Below, one piece after another: positions 1 to 7,068 of a stretch of 64,000 bases of DNA. This DNA is from Myxococcales bacterium (GTDB lineage Bacteria > Myxococcota_A > Polyangia > Haliangiales > Haliangiaceae): positions 1 to 64,000 of the forward strand of contig JAQBQF010000024.1 in NCBI GenBank assembly GCA_028287115.1. Direction: 5' to 3'. Under the pieces are notes generated by a model. It saw nothing but the letters and a program-made list of their open reading frames with translations. It was not told where the DNA came from and ran no database searches. Positions within the stretch are counted from its first letter, which is position 1; each line of letters begins with the position of its first letter. The translations under genes and the position numbers were made by a program.

Positions 1-897
1 GACGCGATCGGGCGGTTCGTTCGAGCCTAGCGGTTGCACCTCGCCTTGCTCGACGGCACGCAACACCTTGGCCTGCAGCATCACCGGCAGCTCGCCGACC
101 TCGTCGAGGAACAGCGTGCCGCCGTTCGCCTTCTGGAACTCGCCGACCTTGTGAAAGCTCGCACCCGTGAACGCCCCCTTGACATGACCGAACAGGATCG
201 ACTCGAGGAGCGTCTCGGGAATCGCGGCGCAGTTGACCGTGACGTATGGCCGCTCGGCGCGCTTGCTGTTCCAATGAATCGCGCGCGCGACGAGATCCTT
301 GCCGGTGCCGCTCTCACCGCGGATCAGGATCGGTGCGTTCGTCGGTGCCGCGAGCTCGAGCTTGCGTTCGACCTCCAGCCACGCGGGAGACAGCCCCTTG
401 ATCAGGAGGGGCCGGCCGGTCGCGGCGCGAGACAGCTTGTCGACCTGAACGCGACGCAGCAGCGGCGCAGCAACGTCGGAGATCGCGGTGATCGCGCGCA
501 GCGCGGCGGCATCGAGGCCGCGGGCGTCGCGGGACGAGACCGTCAGCACACCGATCGCTCGCCGCTGATAGCGAATCGGCGCGGCCGCGATGCTACCGAC
601 ATCGATCAGGTAGCGCGTGTAGAGCGGATCCTTCGCAGTGTCGGCGACCAGGTACGGCTCGTCGGTATCGTAGACGTGTAGCGCGATGCCCGCTTTGGCA
701 CCGTGCTTGACGACACGCGGTAGCGTGACGGTGATCCCGTTGACGACATGATGGACGAGCGCGAGACCGCCGGCTTCTTTGTCCCACACGAACAAGGCCC
801 CGTGCTCGGCGCCGGTGTGCTCGAGCGCGATCGCGACGAGCTCCGCCTCGAGGGCTCCGGCCCGGGCCGCGTGAAGGCGGTCTTCGATCTCGCGCAC
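1..897 (-). CDS. Sigma-54-dependent transcriptional activator, GAF + AAA+ domains (3' part missing)
   Basis: The gene enters from the left edge, so only the first 299 residues are visible. Residues about 15-140 form a GAF-like sensor domain. From about residue 165 there is a sigma-54 AAA+ ATPase domain with Walker A GESGTGKD (about 195), the sigma-54 contact loop KGAFTGAS (about 240) and Walker [13 protein letters not shown]. The family opens sigma-54 promoters by ATP hydrolysis. The C-terminal DNA-binding helix-turn-helix should lie outside the window. The GTG start at 897 is the first usable codon after an in-frame stop, which is the stop of the upstream gene 15 bp away, so the two genes probably share a transcript. 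No obvious ribosome binding site precedes it. The signal sensed by the GAF domain cannot be told. Confidence 0.88.
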   Translation of the reverse strand, partial: MREIEDRLHAARAGALEAELVAIALEHTGAEHGALFVWDKEAGGLALVHHVVNGITVTLPRVVKHGAKAGIALHVYDTDEPYLVADTAKDPLYTRYLIDVGSIAAAPIRYQRRAIGVLTVSSRDARGLDAAALRAITAISDVAAPLLRRVQVDKLSRAATGRPLLIKGLSPAWLEVERKLELAAPTNAPILIRGESGTGKDLVARAIHWNSKRAERPYVTVNCAAIPETLLESILFGHVKGAFTGASFHKVGEFQKANGGTLFLDEVGELPVMLQAKVLRAVEQGEVQPLGSNEPPDRV

Positions 898-912
898 GGC
901 GCGACTATAACG

Positions 913-2346
913 TCATCGGCGAAGACCGAGGCGTTGCGCGAGCGCCACGGCGGCGGGAAGTTTCGGATCGAATGTCAGTGCGACGTGGATGTGCCAGCGC
1001 GCCGATTCGGGATCGCCGGCGGCGGCGCACAGCATCGCGAGCGCGACGAGGGCCCGCGGCCACGGCCTGCAGCCTTGCATCAGCCCTTCGACGAGCTTGC
1101 GCTCGGAGATCGCGGCTTCGCGCTGGTCCTTGCCGGATGCGACCTGCACGCGGAACCGGGCCCACGCGAGGTTCGCTTCGTAATCGGGGTGGCCGGGGTG
1201 ATTTCGGCACGCGGTCGCGAAGTCGGTGATCGCGCGATGCACGTCGCCTTCGCCGAGCAGCTTCTGGCCGCGCGCGAACGCCTCGGTTGCGGCTTTCACG
1301 GCACTTGGCTCGATCGCCCACACCGTCTTCAGCTCGGGCAATTTCTGGCGCAACCAGTCGTGATAACGCCCGCGCTGCGCGTGATCGATGAGCACCGTCC
1401 GCGCCTTCTCGACGAGATCCCAGCTCGGCTTGACGAGGGCCGCGAGCTCTGCGAGATCGAAGCGAGCGAGCACCTGTGGCGAGAAGCGCGCACCCACGAG
1501 CCGATGCGCGTCTTCGATCTCGAGATACTCCGCTTGCACGGTGATCTCGAGGACGTCGTAATACGTGCTGTGCTCGAGGCGTGCGGCGCGGGCACGCAAG
1601 TGCGCACGAAGCTCGTGCAGCATCCGGCGCTGGGGGGTCGCGACGTCGCGAACCTCGGGCGTCAGATCGATCGCGCCGAGCGAGGCGAGCGTCCACAGGA
1701 GGCGGACGCTCTGAAGCGGATCGAGCGGACCGGCTTTGACGAGCCTCTGGATCGTCGACGTTCCGTCGATGTGAGCCGCGGTCTCGAGCTCGGGCACGGT
1801 GAGCAGACGCTCGGAGCGCAGATAGTCCAGGCTCGCGGCCGGCGTCGCGTAATGCTGGGCATGCCAGCGCAGGGCGGCGCGCGCGATCTCGAGATCGACG
1901 CGGCGTGCGGCGGTCAACGTGATCGCCCACGACTCGGCCGTGTTCTCTGCGGGCGGCAGACCGAGGGCGGTGCGCATCACGGGCCATCGCATGCCGCTCG
2001 TCAGGCGCAGCTTGGCCGCCTCGTGCAGCGCGGTCTTGAGCGTCGCGATCGACGCTGCGGGTGACAGCAGCGTGACCTTCGCCGCGGGTGCGTATTCGCG
2101 CGCTTGGGCTGAGGTGCCGATCGCGATCACGCCGGGAACCGATGGCGAATCGCGCCAGGCATCGGCGACGGCGGCGAGCTTCTTGCCGAGCCGATCGGCG
2201 TCGAGCACGACGACCTCCGTCATCACCGTGCCGGTAGGCCCGGCCACTTGCGCGCCGTCCCACGTGGCGGTCATGCCGGCGCCGTTGAGTGCTTCTTCGA
2301 GTTGCACTCCGGGCCCGACATCGGCCAGCGCGATCAGGACGTGCAC
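913..2346 (-). CDS. Receiver-like / degenerate J-domain / TPR protein
   Basis: A 477-residue protein in three parts. The N-terminal 110 residues (MHVLIALADVGPG..., with EVVVLDAD) resemble a receiver fold but lack a clear phospho-acceptor set. The middle (about 258-335) starts YYDVLEI and ends RYHDWL, the pattern of a DnaJ J domain. The HPD tripeptide that activates DnaK is absent, so it is probably an interaction module. The C-terminus (about 365-470) is alanine-rich and TPR-like (ATEAFARGQKLLGEGD). Receiver + J-like + TPR proteins are common in myxobacteria and are thought to be scaffolds; the role here is unknown. The stop of the upstream hydrolase gene lies 1 bp before its start and the sigma-54 activator follows 15 bp later, so the three genes look like an operon. 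Confidence 0.75.
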   Translation of the reverse strand: MHVLIALADVGPGVQLEEALNGAGMTATWDGAQVAGPTGTVMTEVVVLDADRLGKKLAAVADAWRDSPSVPGVIAIGTSAQAREYAPAAKVTLLSPAASIATLKTALHEAAKLRLTSGMRWPVMRTALGLPPAENTAESWAITLTAARRVDLEIARAALRWHAQHYATPAASLDYLRSERLLTVPELETAAHIDGTSTIQRLVKAGPLDPLQSVRLLWTLASLGAIDLTPEVRDVATPQRRMLHELRAHLRARAARLEHSTYYDVLEITVQAEYLEIEDAHRLVGARFSPQVLARFDLAELAALVKPSWDLVEKARTVLIDHAQRGRYHDWLRQKLPELKTVWAIEPSAVKAATEAFARGQKLLGEGDVHRAITDFATACRNHPGHPDYEANLAWARFRVQVASGKDQREAAISERKLVEGLMQGCRPWPRALVALAMLCAAAGDPESARWHIHVALTFDPKLPAAVALAQRLGLRR

Positions 2347-2347
2347 G

Positions 2348-3370
2348 TCAGGATCGTAACAGCTCTACGATGTCCGCGCAGAGCTCATCGGTCGCCGCGC
2401 GCGCGGCCCGGACGGCGCCGCCCATCGAGACAAAGCCGTGGACGAGCGAGCCGTGGCGCCGGTGGATCACCTTCGTGCCTGCCTCTCGGAGCCTGCGTGC
2501 CCAGGCATCGCCCTCGTCGACCAGCGGATCGTAGCCGGCAGTCACCACGATCGCCGGTGCGGTGCCGGCAAGGTCGGACCAGAACCACGGGGATGCGGTG
2601 CGGTGATCGTCGGTGTCGTGGAGATAGTGGCCGCGGAACCAGTGGATCATCGACTTGGTCAGAAGATAGCCGTCGGCGTGACGCTCGATCGAGGGTGAGG
2701 TCAGCGTCATGTCGACGAGCGGATAGATCAGCACCTGCAGATCCGGGCGCCGCTTCGACAGGCGCTCGACCTGCACCGACAGATAGCCGCCGAAGCTGTC
2801 GCCACCGACGGCGAGCCGGCCACCGGTGGGAACGCGGTTTGCGAGGGCGGCGTAAGCGGCGCACGCATCGCCGATCGCGGAGGGGTGCTTGTCCTCGGGG
2901 CCGAGCCGATACTCGACCGACGCGACCGTGCACCGCGTTTGCGCCGCGAGATAGCGCGTCACGGGCTCGGAGGCCGCGATCGATCCGATCACGCCACCGC
3001 CGCCGTGGAAATACACGAGCCAGTTGGGCCCGGCGTCATGCGGCTCGAAGATCCGGACCGCGATCCCGCCGGCGACCGTGTCGGTGATCTTCGCCATCGG
3101 CACCGTGTCGAGATCGAGCGGCGACATGCCGGACTCGGCGAAGCGGCGGGCGGCGGCGGGCGTCATCGATTCGAGCGGTGGCAGCTTCGTGATGCGAGCA
3201 AACTCGAGGGCCGCCGCGATCTGAGGATCGAGCGCAGCATCGGCATTCGCAGAGCGACCTCGTCCCGCGAATCGCACGAAGCGCTCGCTACTCATCGCGG
3301 CGCGGACGGCCACGCGCATCAGTCGATCGCGCACGCGCCGACCATACGTCGGACCGATTCGACTCGCCAT
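2348..3370 (-). CDS. Alpha/beta hydrolase, hormone-sensitive-lipase (HSL) type
   Basis: 340 residues. The HSL oxyanion motif YFHGGGG is at about 120. The nucleophile elbow GDSFGG (about 193), an aspartate in GYDPLVDEG (about 285) and a histidine in LVHGF (about 313) complete the catalytic triad. Members hydrolyse short-chain acyl esters. There is no signal peptide, so it is probably cytoplasmic. It is first in a minus-strand operon and divergent from fabI, with only 44 bp between the starts, so the two may share control. The exact substrate is unknown. The start could lie downstream (for example at the MRVAV methionine) because the first 17 residues are very arginine-rich. Confidence 0.88.
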   Translation of the reverse strand: MASRIGPTYGRRVRDRLMRVAVRAAMSSERFVRFAGRGRSANADAALDPQIAAALEFARITKLPPLESMTPAAARRFAESGMSPLDLDTVPMAKITDTVAGGIAVRIFEPHDAGPNWLVYFHGGGGVIGSIAASEPVTRYLAAQTRCTVASVEYRLGPEDKHPSAIGDACAAYAALANRVPTGGRLAVGGDSFGGYLSVQVERLSKRRPDLQVLIYPLVDMTLTSPSIERHADGYLLTKSMIHWFRGHYLHDTDDHRTASPWFWSDLAGTAPAIVVTAGYDPLVDEGDAWARRLREAGTKVIHRRHGSLVHGFVSMGGAVRAARAATDELCADIVELLRS

Positions 3371-3381
3371 GCTCCCGACTT

Positions 3382-3393
3382 GCGTAAGTACGC
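3382..3393. promoter_or_regulatory. Small palindrome between divergent hydrolase and fabI genes
   Basis: GCGTA-AG-TACGC is a perfect 5-2-5 inverted repeat lying in the 44-bp gap between the two divergent starts. Its position would suit an operator acting on both genes. It is short enough to occur by chance, so this is only a candidate. Confidence 0.25.
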
Positions 3394-3414
3394 GTTTCGC
3401 GCGATGACCCGCCC

Positions 3415-4314
3415 ATGTTGAAGATCGATCTCACCGGCAAACGGGCGTTGGTCGCCGGCGTCGCCGACGACGGTGGCTTCGGCTTCGCGATCGCAAAAGC
3501 GTTGGCCGAGGCGGGCGCCAAGGTCTCGGTCGCGACGTGGCCGCCCGCGCTTGGAATCTTCAAGACGATGCTCGAGCGCGGAAAGTTCGACGAGTCGCTG
3601 AAGATGAGCGATGGCTCGAAGCTGACATTCGAGAAGATCTATCCACTCGATGCCGACTTCGATCGGCTCGACGACGTGCCGCAGGAGCTCCGCGACAATC
3701 GCCGGTATCGCGACCTCGGTGACTTCACGATCGGCGGGCTCGCGGCGGCGATCCAAGCGGACGGCGGCATCGATGTCGCGGTGCACAGCCTCGCGAACGG
3801 CTCGGAAGTGAAGAAGCCGATGCTCGAGACGTCGCGGCGCGGCTACCTCGCAGCGGTCTCGGCATCTGCGTACTCGATGGTGTCGCTCGTCAGTCACCTC
3901 GGGCCGATCATGCGGCCGGGCGGATCGTTCGTGTCGCTGACCTACATGGCGAGCGAGCGCGTCGTCCCCGGATATGGCGGCGGGATGTCCTCGGCGAAAG
4001 CCGCGCTCGAGTCCGATACGCGCGTGCTCGCGTTCGAAGCAGGCCGTAAATGGCAGCATCGCGTGAACGTGATCTCGGCGGGCCCGTTTGCATCGCGCGC
4101 GGCGAGCGCGATCGGGTTCATCGATCAGATGCTCGATTACACGACGCGCAACTCGCCGCTGACCGACGCGATCACCGCCGAAGAAGTCGGCGTGACCGCC
4201 GCGTTCCTGTCGAGCCCGCTCGCGAGCGGCATCACGGGCTCGACGGTCTACGTCGACAAGGGCTATCAGGCGATGGGCATCGCGGTCGATCGCGAGAACC
4301 CGGTCAAAGCGTGA
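3415..4314 (+). CDS. fabI: Enoyl-[acyl-carrier-protein] reductase (NADH), plant/chlamydial type
   Basis: 299 residues. It catalyses the last reduction of each fatty-acid elongation cycle. It has the Rossmann start [17 protein letters not shown], the SLANG motif (about 127) and the ENR active site SLTYMAS...[11 protein letters not shown], with Tyr and Lys six residues apart (about 187 and 195). It is longer than the usual bacterial FabI (about 260) because of an insertion near residues 55-100 ([29 protein letters not shown]). That insertion and the block [16 protein letters not shown] are hallmarks of the plastid and chlamydial enzymes. The ATG at 3415 has no good ribosome binding site. The last codons are duplicated 95 bp downstream at the glutathione-transferase start (see the repeat entry). 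Confidence 0.95.
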   Translation: MLKIDLTGKRALVAGVADDGGFGFAIAKALAEAGAKVSVATWPPALGIFKTMLERGKFDESLKMSDGSKLTFEKIYPLDADFDRLDDVPQELRDNRRYRDLGDFTIGGLAAAIQADGGIDVAVHSLANGSEVKKPMLETSRRGYLAAVSASAYSMVSLVSHLGPIMRPGGSFVSLTYMASERVVPGYGGGMSSAKAALESDTRVLAFEAGRKWQHRVNVISAGPFASRAASAIGFIDQMLDYTTRNSPLTDAITAEEVGVTAAFLSSPLASGITGSTVYVDKGYQAMGIAVDRENPVKA

Positions 4315-4414
4315 CGTGGAAATTCGGTCCGACCGAATTTGTGCGCAAGTTGTGCAAGGCGTCCGATTGCCGGACACGGGCGCAGCTCCTGCCCCCGGTC
4401 AAAGCGTGATGTGG
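4299..4414. repeat. 21-bp direct repeats enclosing a palindrome, between fabI and the GST gene
   Basis: The last coding bases of fabI with its stop (4299-4319, beginning CCCGGTCAAAGCGTGA) recur at 4394-4414 with one mismatch. In the second copy the duplicated TGA overlaps the ATG of the next gene as TGATG. The 74 bp between contain a perfect 10-1-10 inverted repeat at 4320-4340 (arms AAATTCGGTC and GACCGAATTT) and a smaller GTCCG/CGGAC hairpin. Nothing in the segment looks coding. It is either a tandem duplication or a small insertion that separated two previously overlapping genes. Confidence 0.7.
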
Positions 4415-5017
4415 CGCGTCCTCGGTTGTAAGGGCTGCGGATCGACGATCGTCGAGGCGGCGCTCGCGCTCGCGCAGATTCCGTACGAGCGCGAAGAGGT
4501 GGCCTACGATCAGCCCGCCGGCCGGAAGCGCTTGCTCGAGGTCAATCCGCTCGCGCAAGTGCCGACCGTGATCCTCCCCGATGGCTCGGTGATGACCGAG
4601 ACCGCGGCGCTCGCGCTGCATCTCGACGAGCTCGTACCGACGGCGCAGCTCCTCCCGCCGACCGGCGATCCGCTGCGACCGCATGCGCAGCGCTGGCTCG
4701 TGTTCCTCGTCGCGGCGGTTTATCCGACGTTCACGTACGGCGATGATCCCGCGAAGTGGGTCGGCGATGCGGGCGAGCGATTGCGTGAAGCGACGCTCGA
4801 GCATCGCAAGAAGCTGTGGCGCCAGCTCGAAGGTGTCGCGCGCGGCCCGTGGTTCCTCGGCGAGCGATTCTCGATTCTCGATGTCTACGTCTCGGTGATG
4901 ACGCGCTGGCGCCCGCGCCGCGAGTGGTTCGCGCAAGCGTGCCCGCGACTCTCAGCGATCGCGACCTCGCTCGATCGCGATCCTCGTCTCGCGCACGTGT
5001 GGGCCGCGAACTTCTAG
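4409..5017 (+). CDS. Glutathione S-transferase family protein
   Basis: 202 residues starting MWRVLGCKGCGS. The N-terminal half is a thioredoxin-like GSH-binding domain: a CKGC motif at residues 7-10, the conserved cis-proline in AQVPTVILP, and the TETAALALHLDEL segment that matches the GSH-binding E-S/T motif. The C-terminal half is helical, with FLGERFSILDVYVSV matching the GST N-capping motif. The frame stays open upstream, but the ATG at 4409 starts right at the conserved fold, and it overlaps a duplicated copy of the fabI stop codon. The family conjugates or reduces electrophiles with glutathione. The substrate is unknown. A glutathione synthesis gene (plant-type gshA) is also present in the window. 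Confidence 0.85.
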   Translation: MWRVLGCKGCGSTIVEAALALAQIPYEREEVAYDQPAGRKRLLEVNPLAQVPTVILPDGSVMTETAALALHLDELVPTAQLLPPTGDPLRPHAQRWLVFLVAAVYPTFTYGDDPAKWVGDAGERLREATLEHRKKLWRQLEGVARGPWFLGERFSILDVYVSVMTRWRPRREWFAQACPRLSAIATSLDRDPRLAHVWAANF

Positions 5018-5027
5018 TCGTGACCGC

Positions 5028-5486
5028 ATGCGCGAGCTCTCCGTCCAACGAACGGGCGACACCTACGTCCTGCGCGATGGCGACACGGTGGTCTGGACGA
5101 TCGAGCTGCCGTTGGACATGAGCGGCACGCCGTTTCGCGAGGAGGTCGTTTGGTCCGCCTCGGGTGTCGTCGCGATCGGTGGAGGAACGACGATCTATTT
5201 CGTCGGCATCGAGCTCGGCACGGTGACAAGACGGATCTCGCTCGCCCGAGATCTGTTTGGCCACTTCGAGATCGATCGCGACGTGCTGTACGTCTCGGGT
5301 TTCCGCGACGTGACCGCGATCGATCGCCAGCTTTCGATCCTCTGGTCGAGCAAAAACGTCGCGATCGACGGAATCGTGTGGCAGAGCCGCGAAGGCGATC
5401 GCATCAAGCTCTCGGCGGAGATGGATCCGCCCGGAGGTTGGGTCGACGTCGAGCTCGACGCCGCGACTGGCCGGAGGCTTTCTTGA
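5028..5486 (+). CDS. Hypothetical protein, beta-rich
   Basis: 152 residues, not recognised. The sequence alternates short hydrophobic strands and polar turns (VVWTIELPLD, GVVAIGGGTTIYFVGIEL, VLYVSGFRDVTAID, ILWSSKNVAIDGIVWQ), as in a partial beta-propeller or WD-like fold. There is no signal peptide or membrane segment. It starts 11 bp after the glutathione transferase gene and is probably on the same transcript. Similar short proteins predicted next to unrelated genes occur in myxobacteria, but I cannot name a family. An alternative GTG start lies at 5020 in another frame. Confidence 0.65.
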   Translation: MRELSVQRTGDTYVLRDGDTVVWTIELPLDMSGTPFREEVVWSASGVVAIGGGTTIYFVGIELGTVTRRISLARDLFGHFEIDRDVLYVSGFRDVTAIDRQLSILWSSKNVAIDGIVWQSREGDRIKLSAEMDPPGGWVDVELDAATGRRLS

Positions 5487-5661
5487 GGGGTGACGTACTG
5501 GCAGATCGAATAGCCGGTGGATCTGCAGAGCCGTGTCCCGGTCTCGTCCCTCAACAGGGCGAGGGCACGGTAAGTGGGCGCATCGCCTCGATGATTCGGC
5601 CGCAACGATTTCGACGTCGGGCACCCCCACTGCGGCCTCGCACTTGCTCGAGGTGGACCGC

Positions 5662-6939
5662 ATGGCGCGTAGCTGGCTTGTCGGGTGGTCGCTCTTGGCG
5701 ATGTCGGCGTGCGCGATCGACGACGTGGTCGACGATCCCGCGGATGCGACGTGGCTCGACGGCAAGGCGGATGGCGCGAGTGCGGTCAACGTCAAGGACA
5801 CGCACCTCGCGGTCGATCTCGCGACCCACACCGCCGTCGCCTCGATCGAGCTCGAGAAGATCGGCAACGTCGCCCTCGAGGCCGGTGGCCTGCACATCAC
5901 CAAGGTGAGCGACGAGCGCGGCAAGCGGAAGTACAAGATCGTCGGCGGCAAGCTGCTCGTCGCCAATGTCCACGGCGAGCTCGTCGTCGAATACGGCTTC
6001 GACGGTCACAGCAAGGCAGATGGTCTGTTGCCGGGCGGATCGACGGTCGTGTGGCCCTACTTCTGCGGCAACTTGTTTCCGTGTCACTCGCAGCCCGCGG
6101 ACGGCACGCAGTTCACGCTCGAGCTCGATGGTGTTCCGCAAGGCAAGACCGCGGTATTTCCAGCGGCGATCGACGCCGAGGCGCCGCCGTACATGCTCGC
6201 GTGGGCCGTCGGCTCGTACACGAAGAAGTCGCTCGGCACGACGGCCGCGGGCACGAACGTCAGCGTCTACTACTTGCCGAACGGCCTCTCCCCGGCGACG
6301 ACCGGAACCCAGCACCTCGTGCAGGCGTTCGATTGGTACGAGAAGACGATCGGTCCGTACGCGTTCGGTCACGATGTCGCGTCGGTGTCGGTCGTGTGGG
6401 GCGAAGGTCTCTACGGCGGCATGGAGCATCATCCGTACTGGCACGTCGCGAGAGACGCGATGAACGACGAGGTCACCCACGTCCACGAGGCCGCGCACGG
6501 CTGGTTCGGCGACGGTATCCGGCTCCGCTGCTGGGAAGACTTCGTGCTCTCCGAAGGCACGGTCAGCTATCTCGCGGCGCGCTCGCTCGGCCAAGTCGCG
6601 GGCCCGGCCGCCGAGGCCAAGGTCTGGACCGAGTACAAGAGCGAGCTCGATCAAGCCGTCATCGACGGTGGCGCCCCCGCTTGGCCGACCGGCTGCAACC
6701 AGATCGATATCCTCAAGGACAAGCTGTTCACGAACCTGCCGTACATGGAGGGCGCGTACTTCTACAAAGACGTCGCCGCGCAGGTCGGCGCCGACGTGCT
6801 CGACGGTGTGCTCCACCGGTTCTATCTCGCGCATCGCGGCAAGGCGGCCGGCATGCAGGACATGGTCAACGCGATCAAGGCCGACACCGGCTTCGACCCC
6901 GCGCAGCTCGTCAAAGATCGGCTGCGCAAGAAGTTCTAG
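5662..6939 (+). CDS. M1-family (gluzincin) metallopeptidase, secreted lipoprotein
   Basis: 425 residues. The start MARSWLVGWSLLAMSAC gives a lipoprotein signal peptide with the lipid-modified cysteine at about 17; the frame is open upstream but only this ATG makes a signal. The zinc site HEAAH (H275, E276, H279) is followed after 18 residues by LSEG (E298), the exact M1 spacing. GGMEHHPYWH at about 252 corresponds to the family's GAMEN substrate motif, with Asn replaced by His. The N-terminal half is beta-rich, as in M1 enzymes. It is shorter than typical aminopeptidases (about 850), lacking the long C-terminal helical domain. It probably trims peptides at the cell envelope. The 175-bp gap before it holds a 7-bp-stem hairpin at 5501-5526 without a T-tract. 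Confidence 0.85.
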   Translation: MARSWLVGWSLLAMSACAIDDVVDDPADATWLDGKADGASAVNVKDTHLAVDLATHTAVASIELEKIGNVALEAGGLHITKVSDERGKRKYKIVGGKLLVANVHGELVVEYGFDGHSKADGLLPGGSTVVWPYFCGNLFPCHSQPADGTQFTLELDGVPQGKTAVFPAAIDAEAPPYMLAWAVGSYTKKSLGTTAAGTNVSVYYLPNGLSPATTGTQHLVQAFDWYEKTIGPYAFGHDVASVSVVWGEGLYGGMEHHPYWHVARDAMNDEVTHVHEAAHGWFGDGIRLRCWEDFVLSEGTVSYLAARSLGQVAGPAAEAKVWTEYKSELDQAVIDGGAPAWPTGCNQIDILKDKLFTNLPYMEGAYFYKDVAAQVGADVLDGVLHRFYLAHRGKAAGMQDMVNAIKADTGFDPAQLVKDRLRKKF

Positions 6940-7068
6940 CTCCCTCGCTGAGCGCCGCGCCTCGGTTCCTGATCTCGAATACTTAGCCGGTCTTGTCCAG
7001 GACCTGCAAGGCGGTTCTCGCGTGCGGGCATCGACATCGATCGACCGAGTCGATCATGATGCCTGGAG

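Noticed and set aside
5501..5526. Hairpin GCAGATC/GATCTGC after the gene at 5028 considered as a terminator.
   Set aside because: The stem is only 7 bp with a 12-base loop and there is no T-tract.
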